Notes: a model not told the origin generated them from the letters alone. Shown: positions 1-7,179, counted from the stretch's first letter. The stretch: DNA of 13,998 bases from Anaerolineae bacterium (GCA_028284565.1 JANQRM010000124.1:1-13998); one strand, 5' to 3'. Numbers and translations are program-made.

Positions 1-295
1 GATTGGGGATGTTCTCATTAATAATGTTGAGCAAGGACTCTTGGCTTTGAGTCGAGAGTTGTTCGCCTTCTGGCACAAGCGATTCAGGTGACACGGCAAA
101 TTGTACCGCAATCGTCCCGAAGGTCTGGTTGATGACATTGGCGAAGAGTGTAATTAGCGCGAGTAGTGCGACGCCAATGGAAATATAATAAATGACTTGC
201 CCGATTTTCCCACGCTGATGGCGTTTGGCGAGTTGCCGATGGAAGTTCTTCTCATCGGGCATATAGGACACGTGATTGTTCGTTTGATTTTCCAT
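1..295 (-). CDS. pstA: Phosphate ABC transporter permease PstA, N-terminal part (cut by window edge)
   Basis: Second membrane subunit of the high-affinity phosphate importer. About 98 codons are visible, and the frame runs off position 1. The protein starts [18 protein letters not shown]. It has a basic cytoplasmic stretch (residues about 20-32), one clear membrane helix at about 33-56 (YYISIGVALLALITLF), then a polar outer segment rich in Q, S and E. No PstA-specific permease motif falls inside the window, so the call rests on position: it directly follows pstC. The ATG overlaps the pstC stop by one base (TAATG on the minus strand), which implies translational coupling. The outer segment after helix 1 looks longer than in classic PstA, matching the enlarged loop of its partner. 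I expect pstB and perhaps phoU beyond the window. It could in principle be another permease, but that is unlikely. Confidence 0.82.
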   Translation of the reverse strand, partial: MENQTNNHVSYMPDEKNFHRQLAKRHQRGKIGQVIYYISIGVALLALITLFANVINQTFGTIAVQFAVSPESLVPEGEQLSTQSQESLLNIINENIPN

Positions 296-1494
296 TAGTA
301 GGTCTCCCGGAAGCGACTAATCACCCGACGGCTGAGGATGTTGAGAACGAAGGTGATGGCGAACAAGGTTAGACCAATCGCAAAGAGACTGTTGTAGTCG
401 ATGGAGTCGTAGCTGAGGTCGCCGCCACTAATCCGCGCGATGTGTCCGGTCATGGTTTCTGCCGCCTCGAAGGGGTTAAAGGTAAAGTTGGGTTTTGCAC
501 CTGCCGCGATGGCGACAATCATGGTTTCGCCAATGGCACGAGATGCCGCGACAATCCATGCGGCAATGACACCCGATGTTGCCGCCGGAAGCACCACTTT
601 GAAGATGGTTTCTAATTTGGTTGCACCGAGTCCGTAGCTGGCTTCCCGCAAGGAACGCGGGACTGCGCTGAGTGCGTCCTCTGCCATGGAACTGACGAGG
701 GGGATAATCAAGATACCCATGACGAGACCCGCAGAAGCGGTATTAAAAATCTCGACAACATTGTTGCCAAAGATTCCCCGTAGTAAGGGAGTCATAAAGG
801 TTAACGCGAAGTATCCATACACAACGGTTGGAATACCCGCGAGAATTTCTAGGATCGGTTTTAGTGTTCCGCGCACTCGTTCGGAGGCGTATTCACTGAG
901 ATAAATTGCCGCGCCCATGCCGAGTGGTAAAGCAACGAGCATGGCAATGAAGCTGGTCATTAGCGTGGCATTAATCAGCGGGAGAACACCGAACTTGCCG
1001 ATTTGGGGCGACCACTCGGTTCCGGTGAAGAACTCGGCGATGGTCACGCGCTGTTCGTTTAGGATAGTGGCATTCGCCGGATGTATCACAATGGCTGTGT
1101 CTTGTAAGCCACGCTCGACGAAGTGGTTGGGTCCATCGATGGATATGACGCGCATGATTTCGTCACTCACCCGAATGATGTCACCGACGGCGAGGTCTTT
1201 CCCGTGATCGCCTGCAACGAAGCGGTCATCATCGGGTTGCATGGTCAACATCAGGGGTTTATTGGTGTCTTCCCACAATTGATTGGTGAAAAGATGAATC
1301 GACTCATTGCCGAGAACAAAAATAATACCCAGTGTCGTAAAAATGGAAAGAACGCCACAGGCAATGAGCGAAATTTTGATGGCAAGTTCATGCCAACGTG
1401 TTTTATAACTTAAATCCATGTCGTTGTTTTGCGTGATATAGGAGACATGAGATGTTAAGGCTTTATGCCCCACAAGTCGGGTGTCTGCTGTCAT
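295..1494 (-). CDS. pstC: Phosphate ABC transporter permease PstC with enlarged outer loop
   Basis: Membrane channel subunit of the Pst phosphate importer, 399 aa (E. coli PstC is about 320). Helix 1 is at about residues 39-61. The permease core follows from about 165, with [15 protein letters not shown] (189-203), the helix ending [14 protein letters not shown] (220-233) and the ABC-contact loop [22 protein letters not shown] (282-303, only in parts needed for recognition), then RAIGETMIV (319-327). Residues about 80-150 are an insertion in the first outer loop, with a beta-strand-rich motif ([13 protein letters not shown], then FVERGLQDT). The ATG has AGGAGG four bases upstream. A later Met at residue 26 is possible but has no comparable ribosome site. 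It lies 98 bp behind pstS and overlaps pstA by one base. Expression probably follows pstS through a hairpin in the gap. Confidence 0.93.
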   Translation of the reverse strand: MTADTRLVGHKALTSHVSYITQNNDMDLSYKTRWHELAIKISLIACGVLSIFTTLGIIFVLGNESIHLFTNQLWEDTNKPLMLTMQPDDDRFVAGDHGKDLAVGDIIRVSDEIMRVISIDGPNHFVERGLQDTAIVIHPANATILNEQRVTIAEFFTGTEWSPQIGKFGVLPLINATLMTSFIAMLVALPLGMGAAIYLSEYASERVRGTLKPILEILAGIPTVVYGYFALTFMTPLLRGIFGNNVVEIFNTASAGLVMGILIIPLVSSMAEDALSAVPRSLREASYGLGATKLETIFKVVLPAATSGVIAAWIVAASRAIGETMIVAIAAGAKPNFTFNPFEAAETMTGHIARISGGDLSYDSIDYNSLFAIGLTLFAITFVLNILSRRVISRFRETY

Positions 1495-1533
1495 GTAACC
1501 TCCTGTTTCATTTGCTAGTGACTAAGCGCACAT

Positions 1534-1559
1534 AAAGGCGCACCCAATGGCACGCCCTT
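1534..1559 (-). terminator. Intercistronic hairpin between pstS and pstC
   Basis: The arms 1534-1544 and 1549-1559 form an 11-bp stem with a 4-nt loop when read as minus-strand RNA. Three of the pairs are G-U wobbles in that strand; in plus-strand RNA the same positions would be A-C mismatches. The hairpin is therefore built for the pst transcript. Only three U residues follow, so it is more likely a partial attenuator or an RNA-stabilising 3' end for pstS than a full terminator. Extra pstS output relative to pstCAB is common in this operon type. Confidence 0.55.
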
Positions 1560-1592
1560 ATCGTGTTAGGATTGTTGATATCGGCTAAACCG

Positions 1593-2537
1593 CTATCCAC
1601 CGATACAAGTGAGTAAGGCTTCTTTGGCACTGTTGAGCGAGACATCAGATGCCGGGAAGTAACCCACACCGACAACCTCATCATTCACATTGCTCAGGTA
1701 GAAGTTGATGAAGTCGGCGACCTGGGGTTTTTCGGTCATGATGCCACAGTCGCTGTAGATGAAGAGCGGACGTGCCAAAGGATAGCTCCCGTTGTCCACA
1801 TTTTCTGCACTGGGTTCTACACCTTCGATGCTCAAGATTTTGAGGACATCTTCATTTTCTACATAGTAAGCATAGCCGAAGTAACCAATGGCGTTGGGGC
1901 TACCGGTGATGCCTTGTACCAACACATTGTCATCCTCGGACAATTGTGGGTTCGCACCCAAGATGGCGGTTTCATCTTCGTCGAAGACTTCTTCCACAAA
2001 GAAGTCGAAGGTTCCGCTGTCGGTGCCGGGACTGAAGAGTTGAATGGGTTCGGCGGGCCAGTCAGTATTGACTTCTTGCCATGTTGCCGCACCACCAAAG
2101 ACCATGGCAACCTCTTCGAGCGTCAAGTTTTCAACGAAGTCATTTTCAGCGGAAACGGTGATGGCGAGGGCATCTGTTCCCACACGGAATTCGATGGGCG
2201 TGCGTCCGATACCTTCGCAAGATTCAATCTCGCTGTCTTTAATGGCGCGAGAGGCGTTGGAGATGTCGGTCTCCCCGTCCACACAGAAGCGTTCGAAACC
2301 TGCACCCGAACCAATCGAGGCAATGGTGATTTCGTCGGCATAACCTGCGTCCGTAAACACTTCTGCCATACGTTCACTTAAGGGAAAAACGGTGGAACTA
2401 CCTGCCGTTACGATGTCCCCACTTATTGCAAGGGGATCAACTTCGGGAAGAATCACAATAGGGTCGTCTGCTAGTACTGTGCCGAGGAACAATGAGCTGG
2501 CAAGCAGAACCAACAACACAAGAACACGATTTGACAT
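1593..2537 (-). CDS. pstS: Phosphate-binding protein PstS (exported)
   Basis: Extracytoplasmic phosphate receptor that delivers phosphate to PstC/PstA; 314 aa, normal family size. Residues 1-23 are a signal peptide ending GTVLA before DDP. There is no lipobox Cys, so it is not an obvious lipoprotein. Phosphate-site blocks are easy to see: TAGSSTVFPLSERM (44-57), SIGSGAGFERFC (74-85) followed by DISNASRAI (91-99), and SPGTDSGTFDFFVE (169-182). Cys85/Cys107 and Cys264/Cys311 could form disulfides (inference). The ATG at 2537 has a weak AGAG-type ribosome site. It is the first gene of the operon: upstream lies a Pho-box-like array and -10 element, downstream a hairpin and then pstC. Phosphate starvation control through a PhoB/PhoP/SphR-type regulator is expected, but no regulator gene lies in the window. 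Confidence 0.96.
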   Translation of the reverse strand: MSNRVLVLLVLLASSLFLGTVLADDPIVILPEVDPLAISGDIVTAGSSTVFPLSERMAEVFTDAGYADEITIASIGSGAGFERFCVDGETDISNASRAIKDSEIESCEGIGRTPIEFRVGTDALAITVSAENDFVENLTLEEVAMVFGGAATWQEVNTDWPAEPIQLFSPGTDSGTFDFFVEEVFDEDETAILGANPQLSEDDNVLVQGITGSPNAIGYFGYAYYVENEDVLKILSIEGVEPSAENVDNGSYPLARPLFIYSDCGIMTEKPQVADFINFYLSNVNDEVVGVGYFPASDVSLNSAKEALLTCIGG

Positions 2538-2592
2538 TGATTTCTCTTTTGGGGCGTGTGAATAAAGTGATGCTTAGCATGCACAACATAGA

Positions 2593-2598
2593 AGCATA
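2593..2598 (-). promoter_or_regulatory. Candidate -10 element of the pst promoter
   Basis: TATGCT on the minus strand, 55 bases upstream of the pstS start. The -35 position 17 bases further up reads CATTAG, a poor match to TTGACA. A good -10 with a poor -35 directly below an activator array is typical of promoters that need an activator such as PhoB/PhoP. Confidence 0.4.
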
Positions 2599-2625
2599 GC
2601 GACAGATTGTTAGGACTAATGGAAG

Positions 2626-2680
2626 GTCGTGTTAAAATCTTGGGGGATGAATTTTAAGAAGTGTTTAAGATTGTGTGAAA
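2626..2680 (-). promoter_or_regulatory. Pho-box-like array upstream of pstS
   Basis: Read on the minus strand, five consecutive 11-bp units start with TTTCACAC, CTTAAACA, CTTAAAAT, TCCCCCAA and TTTAACAC. At the same offset, four of the five carry TTCACA, TTAAAC, TTAAAA and TTAACA. Known PhoP boxes in Bacillus (TTAACA-like) and SphR boxes in cyanobacteria (CTTAACCT-like) repeat with the same 11-bp period. The third repeat of this kind is at 2648-2658, and unit four is degenerate. The position, just above the candidate pst -10, fits activation by a response regulator during phosphate limitation. Confidence 0.65.
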
Positions 2681-2715
2681 TCTCACTAAATTGGATGACG
2701 ATGCAGATTTGGAAT

Positions 2716-2748
2716 CAAAAACGGGCTAGCCTATTTGTGCCAGCCCGT
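2716..2748 (-). terminator. Intrinsic terminator of the 310-aa secreted protein gene
   Basis: Minus-strand RNA forms a stem of ACGGGCT (2742-2748) with AGCCCGT (2721-2727), plus two more G-C pairs inside after one mismatch. A run of Us (2716-2720 region) follows. It lies 40 bases after the stop of the upstream gene and separates that gene from the pst operon. Confidence 0.8.
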
Positions 2749-2787
2749 CGCTCTCACCCATAATGAGATGAGACTATTTGTTGTTAT

Positions 2788-3720
2788 TTAGTCAATTGCA
2801 GGTGCGGTGATAGCAAAGCTTCCATTGATGTCATTGAGGTCGAAGCCCATATCGAAGAAGACTTCGATGGGTGGCATGCCATCGGCTCCCATGATTGCGC
2901 CCATGTCGATATTGGCATCCAAGTCGATGGCAAGGCGATGAACGAAGTTGTCATCTGCGCCAACAAATTGGGTGACTGCCAATTGTGCGTCGAGTGCTTC
3001 TGCAAGCAAGGGGATCATTTGTCCAGCGAGTGCCATGTTGGGATCATCTTGCGGGAGTGCGGTGGTGATTTGTGGCAACATGGCTTGCATCATATCTGAT
3101 TGGAACAGCTCGGTGAAGTTCATCGAGAGTTGGAAAGGCACGACGGTTTGCCCCATCATGTCTTCATCTGCCAAACGTTGATGGTCGATGAAACCGGGAA
3201 TGCTGGTGAAGAGTTGTAAGCCAGCGAGGGCTTGTGGGTCGGCAAGGGCTTCCAAATCAGCCGGATCTGTTCCCATATCAGCAAACAATTCGGTTGCATC
3301 TTGGGGTTCTTGCCATTCGCCATCGACGTTGGCATACGCCATATTGTCGACCAAGATGAGTTGAATTTCACTGTTGACATCATCGTCGCCCATGCCCGTG
3401 GACACAACGGTTAGGTTGAGTGAGCCTTCAAAGGGGGTTTCGCCTTCGGGCGTGATGTTGATGGGACCACTGCCTTTGATGCTGAGGGTGATATCGCCCA
3501 GTGTGGGGTCGAGAAGCCCTAAGCCGGCGGCTGAGAAATCAATAGTGAAATTGGAGTTGAACGAAGCGATGTTGGTTGCCGTGTTTTCACCAGCGGCGGT
3601 GAGGAATTGGCAATCAGCATCAGCAAGATTAAAGCAGGTATCTAGCCCACCATCCTGTGCGGTGACCGCAAAGACGCTCATTGCCAACAGCAAAATCAAA
3701 GCAAAATAACGAAACTTCAT
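2788..3720 (-). CDS. Secreted protein, possibly LolA/LppX-like beta fold
   Basis: Not firmly recognised; 310 aa. Residues 1-21 are a signal peptide (MKFRYFALILLLAMSVFAVTA), cleaved before QDGG; there is no lipobox. Cys29 and Cys37 follow closely and may pair. The body alternates beta strands (ITLSIKGSGPINITPEG, 77-93; LNLTVVSTGM, 101-110; IQLILVDNMAYANVDGEWQE, 119-138) with a helical, Met-rich centre (about 200-245). It ends with more strands. The order of beta strands, a phrase like 'NMAYANVDGEWQE' and a helical insert resemble the LppX/LolA-like shell proteins that carry lipids in other bacteria; that is inference from texture only. The ATG has GGGAG ten bases upstream. The gene has its own strong promoter and terminator, so it is a single-gene unit, not part of the pst operon. 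Confidence 0.75.
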   Translation of the reverse strand: MKFRYFALILLLAMSVFAVTAQDGGLDTCFNLADADCQFLTAAGENTATNIASFNSNFTIDFSAAGLGLLDPTLGDITLSIKGSGPINITPEGETPFEGSLNLTVVSTGMGDDDVNSEIQLILVDNMAYANVDGEWQEPQDATELFADMGTDPADLEALADPQALAGLQLFTSIPGFIDHQRLADEDMMGQTVVPFQLSMNFTELFQSDMMQAMLPQITTALPQDDPNMALAGQMIPLLAEALDAQLAVTQFVGADDNFVHRLAIDLDANIDMGAIMGADGMPPIEVFFDMGFDLNDINGSFAITAPAID

Positions 3721-3776
3721 GTGCGTGTTTCTCCCATGATTAGGTAAAAGAATGTGCCTTGAGTGACACGTCTTTC

Positions 3777-3806
3777 ATTATAGATGACGAAAAATCGTTG
3801 GGTCAA
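3777..3806 (-). promoter_or_regulatory. Sigma-70 promoter of the 310-aa secreted protein gene
   Basis: Minus strand TTGACC (3801-3806), 18-bp spacer, TATAAT (3777-3782). Near-consensus. The predicted start of transcription is about 50 bases before the ATG. Confidence 0.75.
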
Positions 3807-3876
3807 GCGGGATAGGCTTAAGGTTGGGGCGATTTAATACTTTTTTATAGGTTAGCTATTCAGCGATTTGCAGGTC

Positions 3877-3950
3877 AGCCTGTCAGCAAACAGCCTAAAA
3901 GTTGTAGTCACGACGACTCGGGTCAGGAGGGAGTCGTCGGCAGACAGGTT
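3877..3950. repeat. Nested inverted repeats, possible structured RNA or operator
   Basis: Inner perfect 9-bp arms CGACGACTC (3911-3919) and GAGTCGTCG (3931-3939) with an 11-nt loop. Outer 8-bp arms AGCCTGTC (3877-3884) and GACAGGTT (3943-3950) have one pair that is G-U only in plus-strand RNA. The structure lies between two divergent promoters and outside both predicted transcripts, so it is not an ordinary terminator of either. Confidence 0.45.
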
Positions 3951-4008
3951 GATTGATTGCTTGAGAGGTAAATCTAGCTGTCGGGGGCTTGCGGTCTTGT
4001 CATTTGCT

Positions 4009-4037
4009 TTGGTGATTTGATGATTGATGGTTATACT
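4009..4037 (+). promoter_or_regulatory. Promoter of the first STAS-like gene
   Basis: TTGGTG (4009-4014), 17-bp spacer, TATACT (4032-4037). Transcription would begin near 4044, after the first two ATGs of the open frame, which supports the start at 4077. Confidence 0.5.
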
Positions 4038-4076
4038 GTGCGACGTTGTGTCGAACCTGAAACGTGGTCGTGTGGA

Positions 4077-4475
4077 ATGCCTATAACTGTTACGTGGTAC
4101 GATGAGCAAAAGACGTACCTGCTCATCACCTTTATTGGGAAGTGGTCGGTTGAAGACTGCCTGCAGATGCTTGATGAGTCGGAAAGGCTATCACGTTCGG
4201 CGACTCGTTCCTTTGCGACGGTGGTGGATTATTCTGGGAGTGGCTTCCCGCCTGCTAACCTGATTGATATTCGACACCGGATGCGGGAATTGAACACGAG
4301 TCGTTATTATGCGGGTGATGTGATTATCAACCCCTCCTCGATTATCAAAATCGTGCATGGCATGTTTAAATCCCTTCTGCGTTTTAAGTCGGAGTATGCG
4401 ACATCAATGGATGAGGCTTTACATCTTGCTGATAAGTTGATTGTGGAGCATCAGCTCAAGCTATCGAATCGTTGA
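4077..4475 (+). CDS. Small STAS/SpoIIAA-like protein, paralog 1
   Basis: Cytoplasmic protein of 132 aa, of a type often seen in Chloroflexota and usually left hypothetical. It starts MPITVTWYDEQKTYLLITF, has an acidic helix (WSVEDCLQMLDES), a strand ending VVDYSGSG (about 49-56), a second helix, then a strand DVIINPSSIIKIV and a C-terminal helix with EALHLADKL. This strand-helix alternation resembles STAS domains (anti-sigma-antagonist fold). It aligns end to end with the proteins at 6772-7179 and 7366-7734, which begin MPVTVEKY and MSVQISWH. That alignment and the promoter at 4009-4037 place the start here, although in-frame ATGs exist at 4017 and 4020. The ribosome site is weak. No phosphorylatable Ser at the usual STAS spot is obvious, so function is unknown. 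Confidence 0.75.
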   Translation: MPITVTWYDEQKTYLLITFIGKWSVEDCLQMLDESERLSRSATRSFATVVDYSGSGFPPANLIDIRHRMRELNTSRYYAGDVIINPSSIIKIVHGMFKSLLRFKSEYATSMDEALHLADKLIVEHQLKLSNR

Positions 4476-4535
4476 AACATAATCTGCATAAGGAAGTGGG
4501 CATTATCCGGCTGTTGCCTTGACTGCTGATGTGTC

Positions 4536-5345
4536 TTATTTCGCGTTCTCAAAGAAGGAATCGAGATTGTCTGAAATACCTGCAAGAAGTTCGGCTACGC
4601 TTTCGACTTGGAGGTCACGGCAGGTATAGGCGACAATTTCTCTCGCACTGTAACCCCAGACTGAGACGATAATCAAAGCATATTTGCCAAATACGTTGTG
4701 ATGATGGAAATCTTGAATGTCCGTATCATAGACATCCATCTGGTTCCACGGATAACTTCCTCGCTTGCCTGTCCACATTATTAATTGATGTAAGCCCCAG
4801 CGCGAATGATTGACGGAATAGTAACGTTTGTATTGTTGCTCAGGCGGGCGATCGGCAACCCATTGTTTCCCGATGTCGCGCAACCCACTCACTAATTTGC
4901 GGACTTTATGTTGGAGGCGTTTGGGTTCACGCACCCAGTCAACAATCGCTGTTGGCAATTCCGTGAGGGCATTTAATGCGGTAATCAGGTCTTCTTCGGT
5001 GTCGTATTCAATGTGGGACGACTCATTGACGGTATAATGGTGTGCCGACCAGAAGTTTCGATCCACACCTTGATCAGAATCTGGTACACTCACGAAGATA
5101 TACCCTTTTTGCCCCTGCATCACGTAGTGCGCATCGCTCAAGTCTTGGGAATAGCGATTGGGGTTGCGAAAATTTATGTAGTCATCCGGGCGACCATACC
5201 AGAAGACAAGGACATACTCATGGATTTCCTCGTCATAGTTGACCGCATAACATTTGCGCTGGGTTATTGTATCTGGAAAATATGCAGTTGATTGAGATAT
5301 ACCCAGTTGCCCCAATTTGTGAAGGATTTGTTCAATCGGTTTCAT
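4536..5345 (-). CDS. Unrecognised 269-aa protein with duplicated domain
   Basis: I do not recognise this family. There is no signal peptide or membrane helix, so it is probably cytoplasmic. It is rich in Tyr, His and Trp. It looks like two diverged copies of one domain: residues about 30-91 (RKCYAVNYDEEIHEYVLVFW, later YIFVSVPDSD) match about 173-233 (KRYYSVNHSRWGLHQLIMW, later LIIVSVWGYS). Each copy ends in a helix with LITALNALTEL or VAELLAGISDNL. A basic linker (about 139-163) joins them. It starts 57 bases after the coaBC stop on the same strand and may be co-transcribed with it. No clear ribosome site precedes the ATG at 5345, so the start is tentative. It converges on the STAS-like gene at 4475 with a 60-bp gap and no obvious terminator. 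Confidence 0.75.
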   Translation of the reverse strand: MKPIEQILHKLGQLGISQSTAYFPDTITQRKCYAVNYDEEIHEYVLVFWYGRPDDYINFRNPNRYSQDLSDAHYVMQGQKGYIFVSVPDSDQGVDRNFWSAHHYTVNESSHIEYDTEEDLITALNALTELPTAIVDWVREPKRLQHKVRKLVSGLRDIGKQWVADRPPEQQYKRYYSVNHSRWGLHQLIMWTGKRGSYPWNQMDVYDTDIQDFHHHNVFGKYALIIVSVWGYSAREIVAYTCRDLQVESVAELLAGISDNLDSFFENAK

Positions 5346-5402
5346 GCATGTGACCCATCAAACTATTCAGCTATTTTGCAAATTGCCTTGAGTAATTGCA
5401 CC

Positions 5403-6638
5403 TCATTTGCTTTCCTCAAGCAAGCGTTCCAGCAGGCGTTGGGCGACTTCTTCCTTATATAAGAGGTCGTGTTGTTCGACTCCGCCCTGCTTATCGACGA
5501 TGAGGACGCGGTTGGTGTCTGTGCCGAAGCCTGCATCGGTGGCGGTGATGTCGTTGGCAATGAGGAGGTCGAGTCCTTTGCGTTTGAGTTTAGATTGGGC
5601 GTTGGCTTGTAAGTTTTGGCTCTCGGCGGCGAATCCGACTGTGTGCAAAGGGAAGCCGAGTTCTGCTTTGGCAGATTTGACGGAGAGCAGAATGTCGGGA
5701 TTGCGGGCAAGCTGGAGAGTCATGCCGTCGTCGGAGGCGGTGGATTTCTTGATTTTTTGCTCGGCGCGGACGGCTGGGCGGAAATCGGAGACAGCGGCGG
5801 ACATGATGAGAGCGTAGGTATCGGGTAATTCGGCAAGCACTGCAGACTGCATTTCTTGGGCAGATTCGACTTGAATACGATGTGCGCCGATGGGTGTGGT
5901 CATCCCCTCTGCCGAACTAATCAGCGTGACCTCTGCGCCCATGTCGATAGCTACTTGTGCGATGGCATAACCTTGTTTGCCGGAGGAACGATTGGTGATG
6001 AAACGCACAGGGTCGAGGGGTTCACGAGTTCCGCCTGCCGTCACGATGATTTTGCGTCCGACGAGCGCGCCCATTTGTTTGCCAAGTACTTGTCGGATGT
6101 GTCCCATGAGGATCGGTGTGTCGGGTAAGCGTCCCTTGCCCGTTAAGCCAGAAGCAAAGCGTCCTTCATCGGGTTCGATGAGGGTGGCTCCGCGTGCCAA
6201 TAAGGTGTCGATATTGTCTTGGGTGGCGGGATGCTGGTACATGCCTCCATCCATGGCAGGGGCGATGACAAGTGGGCAACGACTGGCGAGGGCGGTGACA
6301 GTGAGCAAATTATCTGCTATGCCGTGTGCGAGTTTGGCGATGGTGTTGGCGGTGGCAGGTGCGACGAGCAGGATGTCTGCGGATTCGCCGAGACCGACAT
6401 GGGCGATGTGCGTCGGTAAGCCTCCGCTGTTATCGGTTTTCCACATATCGGTATAGACAGATCGTCCCGTGACGGATTGAAACGTTAGGGGTGTGATGAA
6501 GCGTTGGGCGGATTCGGTCAAGATGACATCGACCTGCGCGCCCTGTTGAGTCAATTTGCTGGCTAGGTCTACCGCTTTGTAGCAGGCGATACTGCCCGTG
6601 ACGGCGAGGATGATTTGCTTATCTTGGAGGATGGTCAT
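5403..6638 (-). CDS. coaBC: Bifunctional phosphopantothenoylcysteine decarboxylase / phosphopantothenate-cysteine ligase
   Basis: Cytoplasmic flavoprotein for two successive steps of coenzyme A synthesis: joining cysteine to 4'-phosphopantothenate (CoaB part) and decarboxylating the product with FMN (CoaC part). It is 411 aa, the usual size. CoaC domain, about 1-185: GSIACYKAVDLA (15-26), the catalytic His region LPTHIAHVGLG (His77), the PASANT-type motif APATANTIAK (93-102), and APAMDGGMYQHP (126-137). CoaB domain, about 193-405: VTAGGTREPLDPVRFITN (199-216), SSGKQG, AAVSDFRP (281-288), KIKK (295-298), NPDIL (313-317) and VGFAAES. Two points differ from E. coli Dfp: Asp replaces Asn in PAMN, and Ser163 (FASG) sits where E. 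coli has Cys158. The ribosome site is weak (GGA). The 269-aa gene follows. Confidence 0.95.
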   Translation of the reverse strand: MTILQDKQIILAVTGSIACYKAVDLASKLTQQGAQVDVILTESAQRFITPLTFQSVTGRSVYTDMWKTDNSGGLPTHIAHVGLGESADILLVAPATANTIAKLAHGIADNLLTVTALASRCPLVIAPAMDGGMYQHPATQDNIDTLLARGATLIEPDEGRFASGLTGKGRLPDTPILMGHIRQVLGKQMGALVGRKIIVTAGGTREPLDPVRFITNRSSGKQGYAIAQVAIDMGAEVTLISSAEGMTTPIGAHRIQVESAQEMQSAVLAELPDTYALIMSAAVSDFRPAVRAEQKIKKSTASDDGMTLQLARNPDILLSVKSAKAELGFPLHTVGFAAESQNLQANAQSKLKRKGLDLLIANDITATDAGFGTDTNRVLIVDKQGGVEQHDLLYKEEVAQRLLERLLEESK

Positions 6639-6724
6639 GGTGAGTTCCAGTCGGTGAACATGATCTCATTATAATGAACTGCCCACCGACATAGAACGCT
6701 AAGATTTGATAGTCAGCTATATTA

Positions 6725-6744
6725 GGGAGCGTGCAACAACTCCC
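6725..6744 (-). terminator. Weak hairpin after the second STAS-like gene
   Basis: Arms GGGAG and CTCCC (6725-6729, 6740-6744) with a 10-nt loop, 28 bases past the stop at 6772. Only a TAATAT stretch follows instead of a U run, so this is a weak candidate for ending that transcript before coaBC. Confidence 0.3.
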
Positions 6745-6771
6745 CACTTCTAGCTTATCAGGAGTAGGATG

Positions 6772-7179
6772 CTAACTTTCGGCTTCCATTTCCTTTTCCG
6801 CTAGGGATAGTTGCCAGCGAATATACTCTAGTGCCTCTTCAATTTCGTCCAGAATGGGATGATTATTAGGATTAATTCGTTGCATCACATCGCGTGCGAT
6901 CATCGTCATTTTATCCCGTCCCACAAAAATATTGAAAATGCGAGGGTCCGAGGTTGTGCCGGGCATATCCTTGGTGGCTTCTTTGATAATGCCCATCATC
7001 TCCATGAAGGTGGTTTCTTGTTTGCGTACATCGGTAATTCGATAAATGGGTGCTTCCATTCCTTCTGTTAATTCACCAATTTGACTGTAAAGCTGACGAA
7101 CCATTGGTGCATCGAGGTGTCCGTCAACAGTGACAAGCAGAATGGGTTCATTTGGGTATTTCTCAACTGTAACAGGCAT
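6772..7179 (-). CDS. Small STAS/SpoIIAA-like protein, paralog 2
   Basis: A 135-aa cytoplasmic protein of the same family as 4077-4475 and 7366-7734. It begins MPVTVEKYPNEPILLVTVDG, has a helix (APMVRQLYSQIGELTEG), a central strand ending RITDVRKQE (about 48-56), a second helix (MMGIIKEATKDM), a strand RIFNIFVGRDKMTMIARDVM, and a C-terminal helix EALEYIRWQLSLAEKEMEAES. The shared pattern is an Asp at the end of the central strand, a late FxxFVG/VIVG strand, and an EEAL-like C-terminal helix. The open frame extends 24 codons further up, but AAGGAG lies seven bases before the ATG at 7179, the paralogs begin at the same place, and the upstream extension has no comparable site. It is transcribed away from paralog 3. 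Confidence 0.8.
   Translation of the reverse strand: MPVTVEKYPNEPILLVTVDGHLDAPMVRQLYSQIGELTEGMEAPIYRITDVRKQETTFMEMMGIIKEATKDMPGTTSDPRIFNIFVGRDKMTMIARDVMQRINPNNHPILDEIEEALEYIRWQLSLAEKEMEAES

Larger units (their letters stand above)
3721..4076. other. Divergent intergenic region between the secreted-protein gene and the first STAS-like gene
   Basis: About 350 bases without a supported gene. It holds a strong minus-strand promoter (3777-3806), a plus-strand promoter (4009-4037) and, between them, nested inverted repeats (3877-3950). An open frame on the minus strand here has no ribosome site and overlaps the plus-strand gene, so I do not call it. Confidence 0.6.

Noticed and set aside
3852..4109. 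An 85-aa open frame on the minus strand
   Set aside because: It overlaps the start of the STAS-like gene on the other strand, crosses the nested repeats and both promoters, has no ribosome site, and its translation has no domain-like pattern.
5363..5710. A 115-aa minus-strand frame at the end of coaBC
   Set aside because: It lies in a different frame inside the CoaB domain, is Ser/Pro/Thr-rich low-complexity, and has no ribosome site.
5977..6456. A 159-aa plus-strand open frame opposite coaBC, and others nearby
   Set aside because: These are antisense shadows of a gene with all its motifs intact; codon bias on the true strand leaves the opposite frames open.
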